This document shows, in pieces, positions 9,901 to 21,900 of a stretch of DNA of 64,000 nt; within the stretch, counting starts at the first letter, position 1; each line of letters opens with the position of its first letter. Made by a program: the position numbers and the translations under genes. Source of the DNA: Cinclus cinclus (lineage: Eukaryota; Chordata; Aves; Passeriformes; Cinclidae). The notes below the pieces were generated by a model. That model was not told the origin of the DNA and did not search any database. It saw nothing but the letters and a program-made list of their open reading frames with translations. The stretch lies in contig NC_085072.1 of assembly GCF_963662255.1 (NCBI RefSeq), positions 2,856,001 through 2,920,000 of the forward strand. The letters are read 5' to 3'.

Positions 9901-12900
9901 CAAACCAGCCTTTGGCTCATCCAGACTGGAATGGCAGCACTGATTTCCACCCCTGCTCCAAAAATGCCACGTGGTCCCACCTTGGTGTTTTCCCTGTTCC
10001 CAACTCACCGTCCAGGTGATGATGAGCTCGTTGGGAGCTCCTCCGCCGCCGCCGAGCCCGGACGGTGCCACCGTCGGTGCTGTGAGGTCCCCAGAGAAAA
10101 GCAGAGTTTGGGTTAAGGAGGTGGGAGTGATGGAGGGGAGCACAAACATGGTGACACCGGTTGGGATAGCTCCCAGGAAAGGTCTAGGCTCTGTTTCCAG
10201 CCATGAAAATGCTGTCTGGAATTCCAGCTTGTGCCTGACCAGATTATTTAGGACTGGGACAAGGATTTGGTGTCCGAGGGCACAAGGATGGAGCTCAAAA
10301 GCAGGGATGTGGAGGGAGTTTTATTAGGAAGACGCTGGTTTGTGTTTGGTGGATTGGATGCAGTTCTGCTCTTCTCGAGTCCCTTCTGTCCAACAGCTGG
10401 ACATGGAATGAACATTCCCAGCTGGATGCAGTGCTGGGGAGTGCAGCTCTAATCCTACTCATCTTTCACATAGAAATGGGCAAAAAGTTGAAAAATCCTG
10501 TGGTGTCCTCAGCTTCAAGAGCTCTCCAGGAGATGATTCACCCCTTAGGACCATCCTTGGCAGGGACAGGGACCTCAGGTTGTCTCCACACCCACCTGCT
10601 TCCTTGGTCCGGATTTTGCTGGAGGGCAGACTGGGCTCCCCAATTCCCAGGATGTTGCTGGCCAGGACCCGGAACTCGTAATCCATCCACGGGATGAGGT
10701 TCACCACCTGCGCTGTCTCCGCGTTGCCCTCGATGTTTACGGGATCTGTAAAATCCAATAACACCAGAGGGGAAGGAATAGAGCGAGGAGCAGCATGGAG
10801 CCAGGACTGGCCGGTGTCCGGTGGCCTCGGTGTGTCACCGGTGCCACCGTGGGGACACTCACTGGTGCGCATCTGCTTCCATTGGCTGGACAGGAGGGTC
10901 CGGGCCTCGATGAGGTACCTGGCGATGGGGCTGTGGTTGTCGAAGCCGCGGCTCCAGCTCAGCTGGACGCTGGTGTCACCAATGTCCCTCACCACCACCC
11001 CCCCGGGTGGGCCTGGAGGTCCTGGGGAGGATGGGAAATGCATCACTGACATGGAGGATCTGGAGGTTTATCACTCTGCGCATTGTGCAAGTCCTAAATT
11101 CACAGTGGGCCTTTCTTTTCTGGAAGCTGAGAAGCCTCACCGTCAGCTTTAGCCTCTGGAAAAACTCCCAAGCCTGGTTGGAAAGGTTGGAAAAGACCTC
11201 CAAGACGATCAAACACAAGTTTTGGGTGAAAATAAAACCCACTAGGCCGTATCACAGAATTATTGGGTACGAGGTGGTTGCAAGGGAAGAGCAACTGATC
11301 GCACAGCCCCATGTCAGTGCTCTGGCTTTGTCAGGAGCAGGGGATGTTCCCACAGGGAATTACCTCGGACGGTGAGCGTGGCTGACTCGGATGCGCTGTC
11401 CACCACGGTCTGGGCCGTGCAGGTGTAACGCCCCGAGTGCCGCAGCTGCGCGTTGGAGATGCTGAGGTCCCCGATGGCCTCCTTCTGCAGGGTGACGCAA
11501 GAACACGGTGGGGACACCATCAGAAGGTGTCCAATCACAGTCCAGAATTCAGTGTGGTTTGGGTGGCTGGGTTGTGGTGGAGGTGAAAAGGGAGATGGGA
11601 AGAGATTCCCCCATGGGTGATAGAGCTGGATGGATCCAAGACAGATCTAGTGGTGGCCAAGGTCGAGCCTGTGCTGGGTCTGATTGGCCTGAGATGGTGA
11701 TCAATGAGTGATCATTAATGATCAATGAGTGATCGTTGAGTGATCATTGAATGATCAATGAGTGATCAGTGAGTCATCACTGAGTGATCAATGAATGATC
11801 ATTGAGTATCAGTGAGTGATCAGTGAGTGAACATCAAGAGATCAATGAGTGATCAATGAGTGATCAATGAGTGATCATTGATTATCATTGATTGATCATT
11901 GATTGATCACTGATTGATCATTGAGTGATCAATGAGTGATCCATGAGTGATTGAGTGACCAGTGAATGATCATTGAATGATCAATGAGTGATCACTGATT
12001 ATCGATTGATCATTGAGTGATCACTGAGTGATCTCTGCCTGCCTTTATCCACGGGCCTTTCCCTTTCTCCTCCAGGTTAGGAGGGGAGTGATCACGGAAT
12101 CATGGAATGGTTTGAACTTAGAAGGATCTTAAAGCCCATCCCATTCCACCCAGCCATGGGCTGGGACCTTCCACTATCCCAGGCTGCTCCAAGCCCTGTC
12201 CAACCTGGCCTTTGACACTTCCAAGGATGTGGAATTCACAACCGCTCCGGGCAAAGCGATGGAGCAGCTTTGGAAAGCACAAACACGCAAAGAACGAGCA
12301 TGGAATTAATTTTCCATCATTTTGAGTGGTCTGGAGTTCCCTCTGCACTCACTGCGCTGGCTCGCCGGTAGTGCCCCTCAGACTTGTCAAAATCGATGGG
12401 GAAATCATCCAGGGACCAGGTGAAGGTGAGGTCCATGGTGGGGTCGTGGGACGCGTGGCACTGCAGCGTGAGGTTCTCGCCCACGTTGATGTCGGCACTC
12501 GACGGTGCCAGCGTGATCTTGGTGGCATCTGCAAGGAACGGGCGGGAAGGGCCTTTAGCTGCAAATATCCCCATGCCAGTGTCCAAACCATCCCTCCAGC
12601 TCCTCATCCCACCCCAACAGCTGGAGCTCCACAGGAGGAAGAGGAGGGGCTGGGAAATGGAAATGCTTTTCTCAAGGCCTATTTGTTGGTGGGTCAGGCA
12701 GAAGCTTTGAATCACTTTGATTCCCTGATTATTCTTTTTTTGGGGAGTGTAAGTAGAGGAGAAAGATCGCATCATTCATTTTTAGCCATTTTTTGCTTGA
12801 TTGACCCTAAATGAACCTCCCTACCTCGGACAGAGAGGATTCCAGTGCTGTTGGCCTTGCCCATGAAGTTCTCAGCAAAGCAGGTGTATTTTCCCTCATC

Positions 12901-15900
12901 GGATTTGCTGATGTTCTGCAGGATCAAGGTCCCGTCCGCTGTAATCGTCACCCTGCAAAGGAAGAGGAGCCACACAAAGGAAGGGTAAAAGGTCTGCTCC
13001 TGATGGGCATTTGGGAATTCCCACTGATTCTAGAGAAACTGGGGACAAAAATCAGGTGGAAGAACTTGTGTAGGAGTTTGCTAAGGAAGAAATTAAAGGA
13101 CTAAGAAAATTCAGGGATGGCAGCAGCACATTTGGATGATCGAGTCCAGTCTTCTGGTAAAAAGAAAAAAATAAAAAAAAATTAGCTACATTTTCTAGGT
13201 GGAAGCTGACTCTGTGCTGCTACCTGCTGCTGTTGACCAGGAGTTCTGTCCCTTTGGTCCAGAGCACGGTGGCTTTTGGTGCTGCTCGTGGTTGGCACGG
13301 GATGATGACCTTCCCACTCCGGGCTGCCGGGATCAGGCGCTTCACTGGGTTTAGTCTAAAATCTGGAGCTAAGGCTACAGGGATAAAAAAAAAAAAAAAA
13401 AGAGGATTAAGGCACGATTAGAAACGCTGCCCTGGGGGGAATTTCAGCGCCGTGCGAGTGGGAATTAATTTGTTGTAGGATGGCTCGGTAAGAGAAGCAA
13501 GGCAGAGTCTGGAGAGCGGGATAAGGGAGGAATTCCTCGGCTGCCGGGTGGATCTTGGTGCCTGCCAGGCAGGAATTCTGTGGCACATGAGTGGGACAGA
13601 GCGATGGGAATGACCCTAACAAGTGCAAGGTCTTTGAGAGACACAACAGCAGCTGCTTTGGAACATGTTGAGGATAATCTCTTCAATACCCTGACAAACA
13701 CAGACATCCAGCTTGCCTGAAACTCCTCCTGGAATTGCAGATGGAATTGGGATTTACCTGTTGGCCTCAGTGTGTTAATTTTGAGCAGTTGGTGCTCAGG
13801 GCCTTTAATTTATCTCTGGCATCTCCATGAGGAGATAAACTTTTGGACTAACGTGGAACAAGTTTGGCAGCAGTTCAGCTCCAGTCACCACCCATCAAAG
13901 CAAGCAGAATGAAGGCTGAACTCTTTATTTTTATGGACCTCTTTCCTTCAAGAAAGAGGAATTTGTAGTGGAGGAGAGATTGTAGTGCTGCTGCTGGGTG
14001 TCCTATCCACTTCCTGTGACTGAAGAGATTTTTTTGTTTGCTTTCACACAGAATTTACAGAGGATTTAAAATTTAAAGGCTGGCACAGTGTCTTGTTGAA
14101 CCAGCAGCCATTTCAGTGGTGAGCGAAGCAGTTTTAGCCTGCTCTTATCTCACTGCGACATCACCATGTCAGGATCACATCAGGATATTAGGAAGAGATT
14201 TTTTTCAGTGTCCCATTGGAACCCAGAGCTCTGGGAAAGGAGGAATTACCTTGCACTGTTAATTCAGCACTTGCATAAACTGTGCCATGCTTGTTCTCAG
14301 CCACACACTGATACATGCCAGAGTCCTCCAGGACTAGCTTGGAAAATCTCAGCTCTCCACCGCTCACTTCGATGCGGTTCTGTGCAAACAAGAGGATGAA
14401 CCCATTAGGTGAGAAAAACGAAAAAAAAAAAGAAGAAAAAATGGAACTCAGTCCTCGGCTGGATCAGGGTTGAGTTTCGTCACAGACTCCTTGAGGCTGG
14501 CCTGGTTTTCCTTGTGGGGAAAACTCAGGAATTGTTTTTATGTCTGTGCGGTCACTCCCGCAGCTCACCGTGCTCCGTTTGCCGAGACACCTGAGCAGCA
14601 GTGAGCAGGTGACACCAGGACAGGTGACACCAGGACAGCCACGTGGGGCTGTTTGTCCTCCCTGTGGCCAGCTGTGAGTCCCTGCAGCTGCACGAAGCAA
14701 TGGCTGGGATGGCAGCGCCAGGAGAGGGATGCAGGAGGAGGGGCTGGGGCTGGAGGAGCAGGATCGGAGCTGGCTGGGGGGTACCTGGGACGTCAGGGGC
14801 TGCCCATCCCGCAGCCACCGCACCGTGGGCCGCGGTTTGCCAGAGGCCACGCAGCTCCAGCGCAGGTCGGAACCGATGTCGGCCTCCGTGTCCGAGATCA
14901 CGTCCAGCCAGTCGGGCTGAGCTGCAGGGGACAAGAGACAGAGGGCAGAGCCAAGGAGCTCAGCTGAGAGGTGGCAGTGCCAGGCTGGCAGAAGGATGTC
15001 CCTGTGCCAGCGCTGTCGGCACAGCGGGATCTGCCACGGGAACAGCTCTGGCCTTTTGTGCAGTGAGAGGCAAGGCCGGGTCCTGCTGGGCTCTGGCTGA
15101 GCAAGATCAGAATCCAGGGCAGAGGGATTGGTTCTTCTTCTTAAGAGTAAATTCAGCCATTCCTGAATCATCAAGTCATGGGATGGTTTGGGTTCAAAAG
15201 GAACTTAAAGATGCCCCAGTGCCACGCCTGCCATGGGTAGGGACACTTTCCACCATCCCAGGTTGCTCCAAGCCCTGGCCAGCCTGGCCTGGGACACTTC
15301 CAGGGATGGGGAATCCACATCCCCAATCCACCCTGTGCCAGGGCCTCACCACTCTTACAGTCAAGAATTTCTTCCTGTTATCTCCTCTAAACCTTCCCTC
15401 TCCCAGCTCTGGGCCATACCTGAACTTCAGGGATAGCTGGAATCAGGCTGAGGTAACCAGCTTAAATTTTTTAGCTTGACTAGATCTGGTTGACAGCTCA
15501 GGGCATTAACCCTGGTGGAAGGTCCTCAGGCTTGGGGAGGATCTTGAGCATGAGCCAAGTCTGATTTTTACCACTCTTTCCTTCTCTGGTTCCCTGATGT
15601 TTGCTGTGATGATTTTAGAGCCCGTTAAGAGCTCTCTCTGTCTCCTTGCCACAGCCCAAATGTGCCCACTGAGGAAAGATTTCCCTGATCCCTGCAGGCC
15701 TTGGCTGGGGCTTTGCAAGGCCTTTAATTTGGACAGGATTAGAGGGGGTGGTTTTGGTCCCAAAGCCTCAGACCATTGCCTGGGGCACCTTGGTGTGCTC
15801 GGGGAAGTTAAAATGTGTCCCCTGGACAAAGGACATGTGTTTGTGTCCCCTTGGATGAAGGACACGTGTTTGGATGTGTTCACTGGATAAAGGACATGTG

Positions 15901-18900
15901 ATTAAATGTGTCTCTTGGAAAAAGGACACGTGTTTTAATGTGTCCCTTGGATGAAGGACATGTTTTTGGTTGTGTCCCTGTGGACGAAGGACATGTTTGG
16001 ATGTGTCCCCTCAGATAAGGGACGTGTTTGGTTGTGTCCCTGTGGATATGTTTGGATGTGTCCCCTGGGATAAGGGACATGTTTGGTTGTGTCCCTGTGG
16101 ATATGTTTGGATGTGTCCCCTGGGATAAGGGACGTGTTTGGATGCGTTACCTTGGATGATGATGCGGCCCTGGTGGGTGTCCCTGCCTTTGGCGTTTTCC
16201 GCCTCACACTCGTAGGTCCCCTCATCCTCAAATCCAGCGTGCTGGATCTGCAGCAGGGGCTCGCTGCCGATCCACTTGGAGGACTGTGGCCCGTCCAGCT
16301 TCCTCCACTTGATCTGGGGCACGGGGCTGTGGAAAAGCCATCCGGTAAATCCGGGCTGAACTCGGTCCCGGTGTGACCACCCCGGACCTGTCCCACCAGG
16401 CCTTGGCTTTAGCCAGTTCCTCCCTTTTCCCATTTCCCTCCATCTCTGGTCTTCCATTGCAGAGAGGAGGTGTGGAAGTTCTGCCATCCCTATCCCAATC
16501 CCCAATCCCAATCCCCAATCCCATCCCCATCCCCATCCCACTCCACGCTGCTCTCACTTTCCGAAGGCGAAGCACTCCAGGGTCACCACCTGCCCAGCCA
16601 GAGCGTAGGTGTCCGCAGGGAACCTGGCCTTGATGCTGGGTGGGAACTGCCTGGCATCTGCCGCAGGGAAAACACCGCTCAGGACACCTGGGTGACAACG
16701 AAATACCACCCGGGGGGGCTCAAAGGGCAGAGGGACCCGTGAGGTGACTTCCCAACCCCTTTGTTTGGGTGAGGGGACAGGGGTTTCACTTTCTTTATCA
16801 GACAGCTCATGCTGAAGTCTCTAAAACTCTCTTTTTAACACCTCAGGACTCCGTAATTCCTGAGAATCACAGAATCCTGGAATGGTTTGGGTTGGGAGGA
16901 TCCTTACAGCCCATCCAGTCCCACCCAGGCCATGGACAGGGACACTTTCCATTATCCCAGATTGCTCCAATCCATGTCCACCCAGGCCTTCCTCCTGTTT
17001 AATTCCCTTTTCCCTGTACCAGAATTATCCTTTAAAAATAGAGAAACATCATGGATGGAGTGGGAACAGGGAATCTTAGAGAGAGAGAGCTTCTTCCCTC
17101 CCATCCCAGCCCATCCATAATTTTGAAGCTCTTAAGAGAGGCTGGAGGGTGATTTGGGCGCTTTGCAGGGGGTTGTTAATTTGGATTTTTCCTGTAAGAA
17201 TTGGCATTTTTAGGACAATCCAAGAGGACTGACCCTCTGCAGCCAGGCTGAGGCGGGAGAACTTGCTGAAGACACTTTTGGTGATGAAGTCCATGTGGCT
17301 TGTGGCAAAGCAGGAGTAGTTGCCCAGGTCTGAGGCCTCCGTCTTGGCAATGTAGAGGTTGCCCGTGGTCTGGGAGATGAAACGTCTCCCGTCGGCCGGG
17401 ATGAAATTGGGGAATTCATTCAGGAGCCACCGGTAGGACAAGCCTGGGGGAAGAAGGAAAGGAATAAACTGGGCAGGTTTGTCCTCCCAGGCAGGATGGA
17501 CACAATGGGATTCCCGGCTGGAATTGGTCCTTGCATGGACACACCATATCCTGCCTCTGCTTTGTTGTGTTGCAAACTCTGAATTAACCCCAAATTTCCT
17601 TCCCTGAAACTCCCAGAAAATCTGGGAACCGCATGCTCTGCTGTGTCCCCCTCTCACCTGGGTAGTGGGGTGGGGGGCTGCAGGTGAACATCACCCCCCA
17701 GCCCTCGGTGATCTTCACAGGGTCCCGCTCTTCTGCCGAGAATTCCTGCAAAACTGAACAGGCAGAGTGAAAACCAGACAGGAAAAAAGAGCTGAAGGAA
17801 CCTCTGCTCTTCCGCTGCCCCTCCTCGGGTGGCTTTGTGCAGAGGGAGATTCAAAATTATCATTGGCTTCCTCCATAATGCTCCAAATTCTCCAGATTTC
17901 CGTGGAAGTGCCAGGGGATTTCACCATGGCGTGATGTGTTGGAGAGGTTCTCTCCAGCCTTATTCCAGGCAGGCTCTGCTTAAGTCTGGCCTAACTGTGC
18001 TTGTGTTTAATTTACCTGGCGGTGCCAAACTTACAGCCAAAGCGGAGCGAGGCCTCCCTGCTCACCACGGTGCCCCTGGAATTGGATGCCACGCACTGGT
18101 AGGAGCCGGAATCCTTGGCTTTCAGGGGATTGCTGATCACCAAATCCCCGGCCACCAGCCTGTAGCGGGAATCTGGCTCCAGCTTTAGCTCCGTGCCATT
18201 CATCTTCCACCTGCCAGGAGAAAAGGGAGCAGGGACAGGGATAAATCCCCATGGGTGTGCCCTGGTGGTTTTCCAGCTGGGGTGGGGTTGGAGGTGGATT
18301 TGGATCCAAGCTGTGCCCTGGGAGGGGTGGAACAGCTCAGAATTGTGGGGTTGTTGAGGTTGGAAAATGCTTCTGGGATCATCGAGTCCAAGCTGTGCCC
18401 AAATCCCCACCCTGAGCACTCAGTGCCACCTCCAGGTGCCACCTCCAGGGATGGGCACTCCAAACCTCCCTGGGCAGCCCCTTCCAGCCCTTTCCAGGAG
18501 GAAATTCCAGCCTGAGCCTCCCCTGGCCCAGCCCGAGGCCGTTCCCTCTCCTCCTGTCCCTGTTCCCTGGGATGAGATCCCAAATCCCCCCCGGCTGTCC
18601 CCTCCTGTCAGGGAGTTGTGCAGAGCCAGAAATTCCCCCTGAGCCTCCTTTTCTCCAGACTGAGCCCCTTCCCCTCAGGATTCTCCAGACCCTTCCCCAG
18701 CTCCCTCAGGATTCTCCAGACCCTTCCCCAGCTCCCTCAGGATTCTCCAAACCCTTCCCCAGCTCCCAGGGCAAGGAATCTCCTCGCCAAGTCAATTCCT
18801 TCTCCATATATAAAAGCGGAGGGGAGAAAGCAGAATTCTGGAGGTTTTTTCTCGCGTTCCAGGTGCAGAGGGAGCCCTGAGCTCACCTGTAGGTAGCGGG

Positions 18901-21900
18901 AGGATTGGCCCGTGCTCGGCAGGCCAGGGTGACCTTTTCTTCAGCTGAGCCCTCAGGGAAGAGGGTGTGGGACGGCTGCTCCTCGAACACCGGCCCGTAG
19001 CTCCTCGTGCCACTCTGGGCTTGGCACCAAACTGCGGGAGAGGGCAAAACCTGCTCAGCTCCATTCGGCTTTTCCTAAAAACTCCTCCTTTTCAGTTTTG
19101 TAGGGTGTCCCCAGCAGAGAGGAGGAGAGAAGGAGCAATGTGACAACCGCACCCCATCTGTCAGCACAGCCTGGCCCTGGCTGTGGGAACACAACCTGCA
19201 ATTCCCACCGAGCATCCTGCACCATTCCTTCCCTTCCAGAGGGACCAGCATCCCTGGGGACACGTGCAGGAAGGAGCAGGGACCTCCTGGAACAGCTCAG
19301 CTGGAGCTGGGAGTGTCCCCTTGTCCCCGAGGTTCCTCCTCTGCCTGCACAGGCTTTGCCTGGTTCCTTCTTCCGAAATCCTCTCCAGGGTGAAGGAGGA
19401 CAGGGGAGAACCGGGATCTTCACAGCTCTGGACACACCTGGCAGGTCCCTCTGTCCCTGCAGCTCCAGTGGCTCCTGACACCTCAATCCAGTTGGTTGCT
19501 GGTGTGGAAACCAGAGCAAACCAGTAGAAACCAGAGGAAACCAGTACAAACCAGAGGAAACCAGTACAAACCAGAGGAAACCAGAGCAAACCATTCTGTT
19601 CCATGACTGGGATGAGCCTGAAGCTGCTTTTGGGGTGTTCAGACATGGATTTAACTCTGGTTTTGGGAATGGGGAGGAACAAGAGGGACAAAGGCCCCAC
19701 GTGGCTGACCCACCCCATTCCTTTGGGGACAGTGTGGCACTGGCTCGTGCCAGCTGCCGCCATGTCTCAGATAAACAGCAAATTCCAGCAGATCCCCATC
19801 CACACAGGGGAATCCCAGAACCTCAGACTGGTTTGGGTGGGAAAAACCTTAAAGCTCATCCCGTTCCACCCCTGCCGTGGGCTGGGACACCTCCCAGAGC
19901 CTGGGGTGCTCGCTGGAAGGGGCACTGTGAACAAGAGCCAGGCAGAATCCGCCTGGAAATCTCTTTCTTGTAGGAACAGCCGGTGGAATAATTGCCAGCA
20001 TGTCTGTCCTCCCTGTCCCTGTCCCCCTGGAGACGCCTGGCCCTTATCAGGGAAGGAGCCACCAGCACTGATAAGCTCCAAGCTGCTTCCCGGGCTCCAA
20101 GATCCTTCCCAGTTCTGTAATTGAATTAATGAGCATCTCCAACCTGCTGTGCCAACGCCAATCTGTCTCCTTCCCCTGCTTGGCGGGGTCGCTCCTAGAT
20201 GAAGCGATTCCTGGGATTGGGATGTTTTATGGAAGAGTCACTTCCAGCTGGGAATGGTCTGGGATCAGCAGGAGCAGCTCCCAGGGTTTGCCTCGCATTC
20301 TGGCTGCTCCAGGAGGAGGCTGGGATGGGATGGGATGGGATGGGATGGGATGGGATGGGATGGGATGGGATGGGATGGGATGGGATGGGATGGGATGGGA
20401 TGGCAGCTCTGCTAATTGGCTCTGGGCTGGGAGCAGCTGCTCCCCTGTCCCTGCTCCAGGCAATTATCCCGGCTCCGCTCCTCAGGATGTGCTCGGGATG
20501 GTCCCCAGTGCCACACAGCTTGGATTCTTTGGAATGAAGGAAAAGTGGCAGTTTTGGGGTTGTTTCCCCTCCCAAGCAGCGCTGTTTTCCTTCTAGGATT
20601 GTTCCGTTCCTAAAGGAAAAGCTGGGAATCTTCTCCCGTTTGGGTCAATGCTGAGGGAGTTCTGGCTGGAATAAACTCTGCTGACCAGGGGGTAAAACCA
20701 TGATGAGTTAATGGGGAATTAATGAGAAAGAATTAATTGTGTGCTGATAGATGAGTCAGTTGTGCTCTGATAGATGGCGGTGACAGGCTCGAGGCTGAAC
20801 AGCTTTAACTTTGAGTTTAATTAGGGAGCACAAGGTAAAGAATTTCTATTTATTTAACAAATAAAATATCTATTGGTACCACTCCCATCCCTGCCCTTTC
20901 CTGTGAGATTTTTTATTCCAATCAAGCCAAATGAGGCTCATCCTCCCTCCTGATCCCACCTGGAGCCCGTGTCCCCTTGCTCTCCTCTGCTGTCCCTTTG
21001 TCCCTGCCAAGGTTATGGCTGCCAGTGCCAGTCATCGATTTTCCCACTTGGAATCGATGGCTGGAGTTCAGGTGAATTTTAATCCACAATTCCAAGGTGC
21101 TGGGGGTGAGACGCTTGGATTTCGCTCATTAAACAAATCAGGGGTTGGTTAAAGTGGTAATTAAACAGTTACGAGGTGGGGAAAGGTTAAAATTAAGAAC
21201 TGATAAATCCCAGAACTTCTGAGACTGATCTGGGCCCATCCTGTCACCCCAGAATTCCCAGTTTTTAATGTTGCCAACCCAGGATCTGTCCTGGAGCTCT
21301 GGCATTTGGAAAATAGGGAGAAGATAGGCACAAAATGAAGATTTTAAAACCAAATTTCAAAGGAGATGAGTAACCTGTTCACAGTTTTCCATGTCCAATC
21401 CAGCTAGGAGAGCTGGAACAAGGGGAAAAACCCCACCATGGCTCTGGAATAACCTTCAGTATTCGGGAAAATTATAATTAGCACCAAAATAATGGGAAAA
21501 GGGTGAAAGCAAAACACCTGAAGATAAAGATTTGGAGAAGCAGCTGCAAGGAGGTGACTCCAAATCCTCCCTTTTGGGTTACTTTTGGGGATATTTTTAG
21601 GAATATGCTGAGAGCCACGCCTGGAAAACCCAGGTGTGCAGGAGGCTGCGCTTTGCCTCCGTGCTGAGCCCAGGAAATTATGAATTATTTCCTTGGTGGA
21701 ATGTTTTCCAAGCTGAATTCCTTTTTTCTGAGGACATCCACAGCCCTGAAGCCTCTGGATCACAGCAAGGAGCTGGGCAACAAATTGGTTTTGCAGCAAA
21801 TTTATGCTCAGAATCCAACTGGATTTGGGTTGTTTTGGTTTTTTTTTGTTTTTGGCTTTTTTTTTTTTTTTTTTTGGTGGTTTTTTTTTGTTTTTGTTTT

